A stretch of DNA of 64,000 nt from Rhizobium sp. Pop5 (GCF_024721175.1 NZ_CP099402.1:682001-746000), one strand, 5' to 3'. Counted from the first letter of the stretch, positions 37,441 through 46,175 are shown. The notes: generated by a model not told the origin, from the sequence alone. Numbers and translations are program-made.

Positions 37441-38514
37441 ATGCGTGAATACTCCATCGCAACCATACCCGCCGACGGCATCGGACCTGAGGTGATCGCC
37501 GCCGGCCAGACGGTTCTCGCAAACCTGGAGATGCGACTCGGCGACGTAAAATTCATCTTCGAAAATTTCAACTGGGGCACAGACTACTACAAGAAACATG
37601 GCGTGATGATGCCCTCGGATGGGGTGGAGCAGCTCAAGAAGTTCGACGCTATCTATTTCGGCGCGGTCGGAGCACCGGATGTTCCGGACCATGTCACCCT
37701 GTGGGGTCTCAGATTGCCGATCTGCCAGGGCTTCGACCAGTACGCCAATGTCCGGCCAACCAAAATCCTGCCTGGGATAACTTCCCCACTGCGCAATTGC
37801 GGCCCCGGCGACCTCGACTGGGTGATCGTGCGTGAGAACTCCGAAGGCGAATATTCCGGCCATGGCGGCCGCGCTCACCGCGGGTTGCCCGAAGAGGTCG
37901 GCACGGAGGTCGCCATCTTCACCCGCGTCGGCGTCACCCGCATCATGCGCTACGCTTTCAGGTTGGCTCAATCCCGACCGCGCAAGTTGCTTACGGTCGT
38001 TACGAAGTCCAATGCCCAGCGGCATGGCATGGTCATGTGGGACGAGATCGCTTGCGAGGTGGCAGAGGAATTCCCCGAGGTTACGTGGGACAAGATGCTG
38101 GTCGATGCCATGACGGTCCGGATGACGCTCAAGCCGCATAGCCTCGACACGATCGTGGCAACGAACCTGCACGCCGACATTCTTTCCGACCTCGCCGGTG
38201 CGCTTGCCGGTAGTCTGGGTATTGCACCGACGGCGAACATCGATCCGGAGCGCCGCTTTCCCTCGATGTTTGAGCCGATCCACGGCTCCGCCTTCGACAT
38301 CACCGGCAAAGGCATCGCTAATCCGGTTGCGGCCTTCTGGACTGCGGCCCAGATGCTTGACCACCTCGGCGAGCGGGAGGGATCGGCCCGCCTCATGCGC
38401 GCTGTCGCGCAAGTGACCGGCGCGGGAATCCTTACCCCCGACGTGGGAGGTTCAGCGACAACCCGGGAGGTTACCGAAGCCGTCTGCGACGCAATCCACT
38501 CCTCTAATGTCTAG
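37441..38514 (+). CDS. ttuC: Tartrate dehydrogenase/decarboxylase-like beta-decarboxylating dehydrogenase
   Basis: A 357-residue member of the isocitrate/isopropylmalate dehydrogenase family. It shows IPADGIGPEVIAAG, the TtuC-like LWGLRLPICQGFDQYANVRPTKILPG, RENSEGEYSGHGGRAH, VTKSNAQRHGM and the metal/cofactor run SLGIAPTANIDPERRFPSMFEPIHGSAFDI. TtuC enzymes act on tartrate, D-malate or 3-methylmalate-type hydroxy acids. It fits the C4 hydroxy-acid theme of the region. The ATG has GGAGAAG upstream. It follows the GntR gene by 226 bases, so it probably has its own promoter. Confidence 0.88.
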   Translation: MREYSIATIPADGIGPEVIAAGQTVLANLEMRLGDVKFIFENFNWGTDYYKKHGVMMPSDGVEQLKKFDAIYFGAVGAPDVPDHVTLWGLRLPICQGFDQYANVRPTKILPGITSPLRNCGPGDLDWVIVRENSEGEYSGHGGRAHRGLPEEVGTEVAIFTRVGVTRIMRYAFRLAQSRPRKLLTVVTKSNAQRHGMVMWDEIACEVAEEFPEVTWDKMLVDAMTVRMTLKPHSLDTIVATNLHADILSDLAGALAGSLGIAPTANIDPERRFPSMFEPIHGSAFDITGKGIANPVAAFWTAAQMLDHLGEREGSARLMRAVAQVTGAGILTPDVGGSATTREVTEAVCDAIHSSNV

Positions 38515-38796
38515 GGAAACTTAGCCGACTATGATCTTGGACGATCAGAAAGGAAGGAAGACATTGCGCAGCATCTTTGATGGCTGTCGGCAGTCCTGGC
38601 CCCGTGTCGATCGTCCAGCGGCATCCGCTGCCACGCGGAAGGCGGAAGTGTCGTGATCAGCGCCGGAAAGACATCCCGGCGGGCGCTCTCGTGACGCCAG
38701 ACACACTCGCGCGCATGAACAGGTTGGTTTGATCCGAGGACGGTGCGCGTGCACAGCGACCATGTCCGAACAATCCTTATCAGCGGGAGCTGGCCG

Positions 38797-39273
38797 ATGA
38801 AACTTGATCGGATCGACGTCAAGATACTTACCGCGTTGCAAACGAATGGCCGAATTACGAATGCCGCGCTTTCGGAGATGGTCAATCTCTCGCCTAGTCC
38901 CTGTTTGCTGCGCGTGAAAAAGCTGCAGGCGGAGGGATATATCGAGGGCTACTCTGCTCAGATCAATATCGGAAAGCTGGGCCAGACGTTGACGGTTTTC
39001 ACCGAAATCACGCTGAAGAACCACCGTCATCTCGACTTCGCCAGATTTCTTGCTGCGATCGAGAAGGTAGATCAGGTCATCGAGTGCCATCTGGTTTCGG
39101 GAGGGTACGATTACCTCGTAAAATTCGTCACGGCCGGAATCGACGAGTACCAGGCGATCATGGAACGGCTTCTCGATTCGCAGATCGGCATTGACAAGTA
39201 CTTCAGCTTCGTCGTGCTAAAATCGCCGCTGATCAAAGGGCATTTGCCGCTGGCAAGCCTGTTCCAGCAGTAA
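38797..39273 (+). CDS. Lrp/AsnC-family transcriptional regulator (module B)
   Basis: A 158-residue Lrp-type regulator: helix-turn-helix MKLDRIDVKILTALQTNGRITNAALSEMVNLSPSPCLLRVKKLQAEG, then RAM domain with IECHLVSGGYDYLVKFVT and GIDKYFSFVVLKSPLIKG. It is the close paralogue of the regulator at 24160-24639, completing the parallel between modules A and B. The ATG at 38797 has CGGGAGC upstream. The 282-base gap before it contains no gene. It probably responds to an amino acid or amine handled by the kinase/phospho-lyase enzymes (inference). Confidence 0.94.
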   Translation: MKLDRIDVKILTALQTNGRITNAALSEMVNLSPSPCLLRVKKLQAEGYIEGYSAQINIGKLGQTLTVFTEITLKNHRHLDFARFLAAIEKVDQVIECHLVSGGYDYLVKFVTAGIDEYQAIMERLLDSQIGIDKYFSFVVLKSPLIKGHLPLASLFQQ

Positions 39274-39520
39274 TCTCGTAGCAGATGCATCGATGTTGGT
39301 CGGTCTGGCCGTCGTCCGGCATTGATGAGCAGCCGGCATCTCGTGCCGCCAGATTGGAGAGAGACGAGAAACGAAGCACGCTCGCATTAGCGCTCTGGCG
39401 AGCGATTGAGGCCGCCCGCTGTGGCCTTTGACGAGGCTATGTTCGAAGAGTAAAGGCCTATGCGCTTGATCATCTCGCCAAGCGGGAGTGCTCAACTGCC
39501 TCGCCCTTCAGACCTTCACT

Positions 39521-40368
39521 TCAGCCAACAGCTTGGCTCGCCAGGCAGAAGGTTTGAACGGCCGGTGTTTGAGGTCGGCCTCCTGCACGCCGGACCATCG
39601 CAACGACACCACCCTCATGACGTAGCCCGCATTTTTCGAGCGATGATGAAAGGCCGCTCGCCTCAGGGATGTCAATTCGCACGACACGACCTTCCTTGCC
39701 AGCGAGGATGAACGCCAGCAAATCCCTCGCCTGTTCGACGTTTCCCGCAACAACTGGCCCCACGACTTCGCCCTTGCCGAACAGCCGCGTCGCTGCGAAG
39801 GCGGCGATACCGTCACCATTCCGGATGGCGGCGAATGTCCCCTCCTTCGCCAGAACGTCATACAGACCGTCGCGATCGGCGCCGAATGCCGCACGATCGA
39901 GCGCCTTGATGGCCGGCAGGGCGGCAGACTCGATCCACTCAACATTTGCAGGGGCCTCGACGTGATCGGTGATACCCTGCTGGCGGACGATTTTATGCGT
40001 CGCAACGAAGCCCAACTTTTCATAAAGTGGCAAACCGTCACTTGTGGCCGTCAAACGGCATTCCCGATCACCGGCGAGTGCCAACACGGCGGTGGTCAAC
40101 TTTCTTCCCAATCCCCGGCCGCGCTGGCTTTCGTCGACAATGATCATGTTGATGGCCGAGCAGGTGTCGCCGAAGGGGTCATCAGGGCGGTACCCACCAC
40201 CCGGTCGCCCGCGAGGGCAACGCGTCCCTCGCTTAGGCCCCATATCATTTGCCAGTCTTCTCTCCTGTGCGCCCAGCCCGCCGCCCGCGACAACGCCACG
40301 GCACCGTCCAGATGGTGAGCCTCGAAAGGCGCAAGAACAATCGATTCCGTTTGCAAGAGTTCATCCAT
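39521..40368 (-). pseudogene. GNAT-family N-acetyltransferase, frameshifted
   Basis: A two-domain GNAT protein broken by one missing base. The first frame runs from the ATG at 40368 (MDELLQTESIVLAPFEAHHL...VALAGDRVVGTALMTP). The second continues FGDTCSAINMIIVDESQRGRGLGRKLTTAVLALAG, the acetyl-CoA-binding R/QxxGxG/A motif, to the stop at 39521. Joining them needs one extra base around 40173-40179 (ACCCCTTCGG should give Pro-Phe-Gly). Either a true inactivating mutation or a sequencing error. The substrate is unknown, and nothing nearby indicates one. Confidence 0.82.
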
Positions 40369-40548
40369 TTCGTGGTTCTCGTGAAATCGGGGCGAGCGAT
40401 TGCCATCCAAGCGGAGTTTGAAAGTCGGATGGACGAATAAAGCGCCTACCCAGTCGGGGTTGAACCATTCAAGGGACCTTGCGCTGGCTTAGTGCTCCGT
40501 TTGCACCTCGAAATAGGGCAACGCAAGGCTAGCGACTTCCTCGAATGA

Positions 40549-40902
40549 TCAGGTGACGGTGACGAAGATCTTCCGCACCGTTTCGATCGTCTTCCAAACG
40601 CCGACGTAACCGGGCTTCATCACGAAGCTATCACCCGCGCGATAAATGACGGGCTCCTTCCCCTTCTCGGTCAATTCGATCACGCCATGGACGAGATGGC
40701 AAAATTCAAATGTCTCGCCCTTGATGGAATGCGTTTCGCCCGGCGTCGCCTCGAAGACCCCCGTGTTGACTTTGCCGTCCTTGGCAGTGTCCTGCAGCCA
40801 GGTCTTGAAAGCGGGGCTGCCAGCGATGAGGCGATCCGGCTCGGCAGTTCGCTGCTTGGGCTCGAATGATGGATTCGGGTCGATGGTTTTTAGTAGGGAC
40901 AT
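40549..40902 (-). CDS. Small cupin-domain protein (DUF861/EutQ-like), copy 1
   Basis: A 117-residue single cupin. The core has TGVFEATPGETHSIKGETFEFCHLVHGVIELTEKG and GDSFVMKPGYVGVWKTIETVRKIFV. The conserved Glu/His set suggests a metal or small-ligand pocket, but no catalytic function is established for this subgroup. Two paralogues of exactly the same length lie at 50570-50923 and 62916-63269. Here it follows the aldehyde dehydrogenase gene on the minus strand by 84 bases, and could share its promoter. It begins MSLLKTIDPN, like copy 3. Confidence 0.85.
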   Translation of the reverse strand: MSLLKTIDPNPSFEPKQRTAEPDRLIAGSPAFKTWLQDTAKDGKVNTGVFEATPGETHSIKGETFEFCHLVHGVIELTEKGKEPVIYRAGDSFVMKPGYVGVWKTIETVRKIFVTVT

Positions 40903-40986
40903 TGTCTCTCCTATTTCTGGCTGGAGCCATCCACGTTACCCTTGTAAGGTTCCAAGCCGATCTGATCTGAGTTGATCGAAGCGCGC

Positions 40987-42489
40987 TTACCAGGTGGCGG
41001 CGATGTATTTCGTTTCGAGGTATTCGAGCATGCCTTGGTGGCTGCCTTCGCGTCCGAGGCCGCTCTGTTTCATTCCGCCGAACGGCGCGGCGGCGTCGGA
41101 GACGACGCCGCGGTTAATTCCGACCATGCCGCTTTCCAGCCTGCCCGCGACTGCAAGCGCACGCTTGAGGTCCCGGCTAAAGACATAGGATACAAGTCCA
41201 TATTCGGTATCGTTGGCCAGCTCGACGACCTCTTCCTCGGTGTCGAACACAATAACCGGCGCGACCGGACCGAAGATTTCTTCGCTAAGGATCTCAGCGT
41301 CTGGAGAGACATCGGCCAGAACAGTTGGCAGATAATAGAAGCCCTCGCCGCTCAATCTGCTACCACCGGTAACCAGCCGGGCTCCCTTGGCGATCGCGTC
41401 GTCTACCAAGCGCTCCGCCTTGGTCACCGCGGCATCGGTGATCAGCGGGCCAAGCTGCGTATCCGGTGCTAGTCCTGGTCCGACATTGAGCGCTGCCATC
41501 TCTTCCGCGAAGCGTCGTGTGAAATCAGCCGCAATCCCCTTTTGGACGTAGAAGCGGTTTGCGGCCGTGCAGGCCTCACCGCCGTTGCGCATCTTGGCGA
41601 CCATCGCGCCGGCGACGGCTGCCTCCAGATCGGCATCGTCGAACACGATGAAAGGCGCATTGCCGCCCAGTTCCATGGAACAACTGACGACCTGGTCCGC
41701 AGCCTCGCGCAGCAGTATCCTGCCAACACCTGTCGAGCCAGTGAACGACAGCTTCCGCACCCGCTTGTCATGCAGCATTGCGCTGACCACAGGCCCGGCT
41801 TTCTTCGTGGGAACGATGTTGACGACTCCGGCGGGAATGCCTGCCCGACGCATCAGTTCGCCGATCGCGAGCGCCGTCAGAGGCGTCTCGGCTGCCGGCT
41901 TCAGGATGCAAGTGCAGCCTGCAGCCAATGCCGGGGCAATTTTTCGGGTCGCCATCGCTGCCGGGAAATTCCAGGGCGTTACCAATACGGCGATACCAAT
42001 CGGCTCATGGCTGACGATGATCTGGTTTGCGCCCGAAGGTGCTGATCCGAATTCACCGGGAGCCCTAACGGCCTCCTCGGCATACCAACGGAAAAACTCG
42101 GCCGCGTAGGCGACCTCCGATCTCGCGTCGGGAAGCGCCTTGCCGTTTTCCACCGTGATCAGTTGCGCCAACCACTCTGCTTGTTCGAGAAGGAGGTGAA
42201 AACACTTCATCAGGACATCCGCGCGCCGCCGCGGCGACGTTGCCTTCCAGGCCGCAGCCGCCTTTTCTGCCGCGTCGACGGCCGCCATTGCATCCGCGAT
42301 GTCGCCGTCACAAACTGTGGCGATCGCTTCCGCAGTCGAAGGATCGATCACATCGAAGGTCCGGCCACCTTTTGCCGAAACCCATTCGCCGTCGATGAAC
42401 AGTTGCGTGGGAGCTTCGCATGCTACAGCCGCCTGCGAAGGCGCACGGCTTGCTTCAAGTGTCGGAGTTGCTTTCACGTTCACCACCAT
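40987..42489 (-). CDS. gabD: Succinate-semialdehyde dehydrogenase-like aldehyde dehydrogenase
   Basis: A 500-residue aldehyde dehydrogenase. GabD-like features include TVENGKALPDARSEVAYAAEFFRWYAEEA, the pocket VTPWNFPAAMATRKIAPALAAGCT, SFTGSTGVGRIL, general base in MELGGNAPFIVF and catalytic Cys in NGGEACTAANRF. It oxidises succinate semialdehyde or a similar omega-carboxy aldehyde. The ATG lies about 24 bases from the predicted transcription start of element B, and no strong ribosome site is seen, so a near-leaderless mRNA is possible. The shared promoter element links it to the peptide importer at 8-15 kb. Confidence 0.93.
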   Translation of the reverse strand: MVVNVKATPTLEASRAPSQAAVACEAPTQLFIDGEWVSAKGGRTFDVIDPSTAEAIATVCDGDIADAMAAVDAAEKAAAAWKATSPRRRADVLMKCFHLLLEQAEWLAQLITVENGKALPDARSEVAYAAEFFRWYAEEAVRAPGEFGSAPSGANQIIVSHEPIGIAVLVTPWNFPAAMATRKIAPALAAGCTCILKPAAETPLTALAIGELMRRAGIPAGVVNIVPTKKAGPVVSAMLHDKRVRKLSFTGSTGVGRILLREAADQVVSCSMELGGNAPFIVFDDADLEAAVAGAMVAKMRNGGEACTAANRFYVQKGIAADFTRRFAEEMAALNVGPGLAPDTQLGPLITDAAVTKAERLVDDAIAKGARLVTGGSRLSGEGFYYLPTVLADVSPDAEILSEEIFGPVAPVIVFDTEEEVVELANDTEYGLVSYVFSRDLKRALAVAGRLESGMVGINRGVVSDAAAPFGGMKQSGLGREGSHQGMLEYLETKYIAATW

Positions 42490-42582
42490 TCGCTACCAAT
42501 CAGGATCGTTGTGCGATCAATATAGAATTGGTTTAGCAATTGGTGTCAATATAGATCAAATTGGTCTCGCGGATTATTTTCG
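42487..42582 (-). promoter_or_regulatory. Promoter/operator element B, upstream of the gabD-like gene
   Basis: Second copy of the element at 14986-15083, in the same orientation. On the minus strand TTGACA (42544-42549) and CTATAT (42520-42525) have an 18-base spacer. ATTGGT boxes lie at 42527, 42539 and 42560 (spacings 12 and 21, identical to element A), with an opposite ACCAAT at 42495. Its right end directly abuts a truncated ABC-ATPase pseudogene, suggesting a rearrangement junction. Confidence 0.7.
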
Positions 42583-43020
42583 ATCTTCCGAAATCCCGGT
42601 GCCCTGTCAGCGACTGCGCAGTTTGCACGCGCTTGCGCTGACCGCCGGAAAGCTGATGCGGATTGCGATGCTCGAACCTTTTAGCCCAACTTTCGCGAGC
42701 CATCTCATCGACCGCTTGCGACGTTCGGCAGCGCCGACTCCCTTGAACATGGGACCGAGCTGCACGTTCTGATCGCGGTCTTAAACGGAAGCAATGCATC
42801 CTAGAACAAGTAACCGATGTCGTTCTTGATCCCGCGCACCGGCTGACCGTCGATGGAAAGGATGCCACTTGCAGGTTTCAGGAGGCCGGCGATCGCATTG
42901 AGTATGGTGCTCTTGCCGCATATGGTAGGTCCGACGATAGCGAGGAACTCGCCATCCGAGACACTGAGATCGACATCCTAGACAGCCACATAGGCGCCGA
43001 AGGACATGTAAGTGAGTCGA
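42578..43020 (-). pseudogene. Decayed ABC transporter ATPase (nitrate/sulfonate/taurine type)
   Basis: On the minus strand the frame reads ...[24 protein letters not shown] then [23 protein letters not shown] and [10 protein letters not shown], clearly an ABC ATPase with an intact P-loop. It is interrupted by at least two TAG codons where Gln is expected (before DVDL and after GYLF) and by frameshifts. The ABC signature HQLSGGQRKRV is recoverable in another frame. Everything after the signature (Walker B and on) is missing, replaced by the promoter element at 42487-42582. Non-functional. Confidence 0.85.
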
Positions 43021-43240
43021 TGGAAACCATCGGCTTTGCCTGGCTGGGATTGTACGCCGGGGTGCGGTTTTCTCCGGCCGCCGAAAGGTTACTCGAAATT
43101 GATGAGCGTATGGGCAGGAATCGAAGGGCGAGCCCCTTCGCGTCTGGTGAACACCGCAACCGTGGGCGCACCTCGACCCTTCCGACCCATGATGGGACTA
43201 CGCCAACACGGTCAGCAGGGAGAAGTAGCGGTTCGGGCGG

Positions 43241-43380
43241 CTAGCGATCCCACTTGTCCAGCATGCTGATACAAGCGGCCGATACTGGCACGACCCCGAA
43301 GCCGTGGCCGGAGCTCGCCCGCGGCCGGGTAAAGGCTCTTCACACTATCGGCCGGCTCCGACGAGATAGCCATAGTGAAA
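43241..43380 (-). pseudogene. C-terminal remnant of an FAD-dependent oxidoreductase
   Basis: Minus-strand fragments GYLVGAG and, after an intervening stop/shift, SSGHGFGVVPVSAACISMLDKWDR followed by a stop. SGHGFG is the C-terminal flavin motif seen in the intact DAO-family proteins of this window, and the ending resembles the MYYKMLD tail at 22834. Too short and broken to be functional; it adds to the decay seen here. Confidence 0.45.
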
Positions 43381-43411
43381 ACGCTGCCTTAAGCTCTCGT
43401 GCCGCCTGCTG

Positions 43412-44402
43412 TCACTTGCTTACCGTCGCCACCGGTGGTGTCTCCCCACCCAGTACTTTTTGGAAGACCTCGGCGTCCACATTTGCGCCGCTCAAGATAA
43501 GGCCGACTTTTCTGCCGCGCATGGCAGAGGCTTCCTTAAGCATCGCCGCAAGTGACGCGGCGCCGGCACCCTCGGCGACATTGTGGGTCATGCGGTAGAT
43601 GAGGCGCATCGCTTCGGCTACCTCCTCGTCGCTGACGGCGACGATCCGCGAGGCGCCCTTCGAGTAGATTTACGAAAGCTTCTTCGACGGGAATGCGTAC
43701 GGCCATGCCGTCGGCGAACGTCAGTGCCGTTTCAGTTTCGATCAGCCGTCCGGCCTCGAAGGAGAGCTTCGCGGCCGGCGCGTGCGTCGAAACTACGCCG
43801 ATCACTTCCGTCTTCAGGCCCAGGGCCTCGCGCGCGGCGATGACGCCGCAAATCCCCGAGCCGCAGCCAATGGGCACATAGACCGCATCGAGATCGGGCA
43901 CTGCGGTGAAGAGTTCCAACCCATAGCTTGAGACACCCCGGACAATTTCTTCGTGAAAGGGCGGTACCAGAAATAGGCCGGTTTCGGCGGCAAGTCGCCG
44001 AGCTTCGGTACGGGCCTCGTCGAAGTCGCGGCCGTACTCGATGACCTCGCCGCCAAAGGCCCGCATGGCTGCGTTCTTCTCGACCGAATTGCCCTGCGGG
44101 ACAACGATCTTGGCGGCAAGACCGGCTGCCCGCGCGGCACGGGCCTGGCTCTGGCCATGATTCCCGCGCGTTGCCGTGACTATTCCCCTGGCCGAACCCC
44201 CGCTGCGGCGGAGCCAATCCATAAAGGTGATTCCGCCGCGGACCTTAAAAGCGCCGGCTGGCGTATGATTCTCGTGCTTGATCCAGACCACGGCCCCTGC
44301 CATTTCCGAGATCTGCGGCCACACGTATTGCGGTGTAGGTGACATATGCCGGTAGACGAGTGCGGCGGCTTCCTCGAGGTCCTTGCGTGCGAACAGATGC
44401 AT
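43412..44402 (-). pseudogene. Threonine-dehydratase-family PLP enzyme, frameshifted
   Basis: A fold-II PLP enzyme with cofactor Lys in TPAGAFKVRGGITFMDWL, ATRGNHGQSQARAARAAG and the phosphate loop VPIGCGSGICGVIAAREALG, all intact. After VRIPVEEAF the frame is lost by one extra base near 43672: TTCGTAAATC, where TTCGAAATC would continue EIYSKGASRIVAVSDEEVAEAMR into RLIYRMTHNVAEGAG and the stop at 43412. The C-terminal quarter is thus out of frame. It is a third dehydratase of the window, related to but distinct from those at 29682 and 48083. Probably inactive unless the insertion is a sequence error. Confidence 0.87.
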
Positions 44403-44711
44403 GCCTTGCTTCCTTGCTTGTTCGACGCGTAACCAGCGTCGTTTACCGGTCCAATAACGTGGCGAAGGTTTCTGCCACCTACCGCATCTCCACCAGACCC
44501 CACCTACAATATCGGTGCTTCTTCAGGTAAATATGGGAAGCGCCCCTGCCTTGGCAGTCTTTCCGCCAGTTGCGACCGCCCATCCGGTCTGCACGCTCTC
44601 CTGCTCCCCGTCAGACCGGCGCCGTCATTGGGCTATGACGGCGCAAAGGGCTGTTCGGTGCGGCAGTGGCGCTTGTTATTCTGATGATCAATCGTGGATC
44701 GATGACGCCTC
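44403..44711. other. Intergenic region with a perfect hairpin
   Basis: A 309-base gap between ltaE (ending at 44712) and the broken dehydratase gene, both on the minus strand. No gene is supported. It contains the hairpin at 44619-44644 and little else that can be recognised. Confidence 0.5.
44619..44644. repeat. Perfect 10-base inverted repeat
   Basis: GCGCCGTCAT-TGGGCT-ATGACGGCGC, 68 bases beyond the ltaE stop. It could form a stable hairpin that ends or protects the ltaE transcript, though no U-tract follows on the minus strand; an operator role is the alternative. Confidence 0.5.
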
Positions 44712-45749
44712 TCATGTCCGGCCCTCAGTGATCTCGCGCACTGCCGCGATGGCTTCGTCGACAGCGGCACGGTTGACATCGAGATGGGTGACCCAGCGCA
44801 TTCGCCCACCTGGCCAAAAACTCGCCGCGATGCCGCGCTCACCTAGCGCCTGGGATAGCCGGGTCGCCAGCTCGGGCGCGAGCTCGACAAAGACCACGTT
44901 TGATTGCGGCGGGGTCACCTTCAGCCCCTCAATTCCCGCAAATGTTTGCGCGAGCACCCGAGCATTGGCGTGGTCCTCGACCAGCCGGTCGACGTGATGG
45001 TCGAGCGCGTACAGCCCAGCCGCTGCAATTATCCCTGCTTGCCTCATTCCGCCGCCGAGCATCTTGCGCCATCGGCGCGCACGGGCGATCAATGGGACAT
45101 CGCCGACCAGCACTGATCCGATCGGCGCCCCCAGCCCCTTTGAAAGGCACAGCGACACGCTATCGAAGCCCTCTGCCAGGTACCCGACATCAACGCCGAG
45201 CGCCGCAGCCGCGTTGAACAGCCGCGCACCATCGAGATGGGTGGCGAGCTTCCGCTCCCGCGCAAATTCGACGACCTCGGCCAGATGATCGCGCGGCAGG
45301 ACCCGCCCGGCGAACGTGTTCTCGATGCTGACCAGTCGCGTGATCGCAAAATGCGGATCATCGTCCTTCACCGCGGCGTGAAGCTCCTCGAGGGGGATCG
45401 TGCCGTCGGCGCGCACCGGCAATGGCTGCGGCTGGACCGAGCCCAGCACCGCAGCGCCTCCGGCTTCCCACAGATAGGTGTGAGCTCCGGTTGCGCAGAG
45501 AAATTCCTCGCCGCGCTGGCAATGGCTCATGATCGCAGCGAGATTGGACATGGTGCCGGTTGGCGCGAACAGTCCCGCTTCCTTGCCGAACACTGCGGCA
45601 AGTCGGGCCTCGAGCGCCTTGACCGTCGGGTCGTCGCCAAGGACATCGTCGCCCACCTCGGCGGCAGCCATCGCCGCACGCATGCCAAGGGTGGGACGGG
45701 TGACCGTATCAGAGCGGAAGTCCAGGCGGATAGCAGCATTGGCTTGCAT
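44712..45749 (-). CDS. ltaE: Low-specificity L-threonine aldolase
   Basis: A 345-residue fold-I PLP enzyme cleaving L-threonine/allo-threonine or other 3-hydroxy amino acids to glycine and an aldehyde. Motifs are LDFRSDTVTRPT at the N-terminus, GDDVLGDDPTVKALE, the cofactor-stacking His region CATGAHTYLWEAGG, HLDGARLFNAA and the cofactor Lys in CLSKGLGAPIGS. It is divergent from the broken LysR gene, and both promoters carry the same GGTGATA...TCACCAAT palindrome. It fits the hydroxy-amino-acid theme; acetaldehyde could go to one of the aldehyde dehydrogenases and acetate to acs. Confidence 0.94.
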   Translation of the reverse strand: MQANAAIRLDFRSDTVTRPTLGMRAAMAAAEVGDDVLGDDPTVKALEARLAAVFGKEAGLFAPTGTMSNLAAIMSHCQRGEEFLCATGAHTYLWEAGGAAVLGSVQPQPLPVRADGTIPLEELHAAVKDDDPHFAITRLVSIENTFAGRVLPRDHLAEVVEFARERKLATHLDGARLFNAAAALGVDVGYLAEGFDSVSLCLSKGLGAPIGSVLVGDVPLIARARRWRKMLGGGMRQAGIIAAAGLYALDHHVDRLVEDHANARVLAQTFAGIEGLKVTPPQSNVVFVELAPELATRLSQALGERGIAASFWPGGRMRWVTHLDVNRAAVDEAIAAVREITEGRT

Positions 45750-45831
45750 GATCGAGACCCTATCGGTTTGGCTGTATCGGTCATACTAGCGAATGGATAG
45801 GCTCGGACAATCTATATAAACTGACGGATTA

Positions 45832-45850
45832 TGGTGATATAGGATCACCA
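45832..45850. promoter_or_regulatory. LysR-type operator candidate upstream of ltaE
   Basis: TGGTGAT-ATAGG-ATCACCA, a perfect 7-base inverted repeat 83 bases upstream of ltaE. The 20 bases GGTGATATAGGATCACCAAT align without gaps to GGTGATAGTTTGTCACCAAT at 46159, differing only in the centre. Consistent with one regulator binding both divergent promoters. Confidence 0.55.
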
Positions 45851-46158
45851 ATCATGCGATCTAGCCGCGTCGAGTCATGGTGTCATGTCAATGTGGCGTT
45901 GGCTGCCTCGACCACCACCTGCAACTCGATCTTTGGCTCGATCTTCTCGGCTTGTCTGCAAGCGGCAGCCGCCCTGTGACGTCACATATGTTGTCTCGGT
46001 TCACGGGAGGCTGCCATCTTCGATGGAGACAACATCCGAAACGTTGCCGTCCTGTCCTATTCTGCAGATTCGAGGAGCCGCCCTTCACGAGAGCGCCGCC
46101 TCGGCCGATCCGCCGTACTTTGAGATGGAAATTGATATGATTTCAAATCTAATCTACC

Positions 46159-46175
46159 GGTGATAGTTTGTCACC
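46159..46175. promoter_or_regulatory. LysR-type operator candidate at the lysR start
   Basis: GGTGA-TAGTTTG-TCACC immediately before the ATG at 46177, second copy of the palindrome at 45832. Its position over the gene start suggests autorepression. Confidence 0.5.

Noticed and set aside
43254..43598. Plus-strand frame over the flavoprotein remnant
   Set aside because: Antisense to recognisable minus-strand fragments and without protein features.
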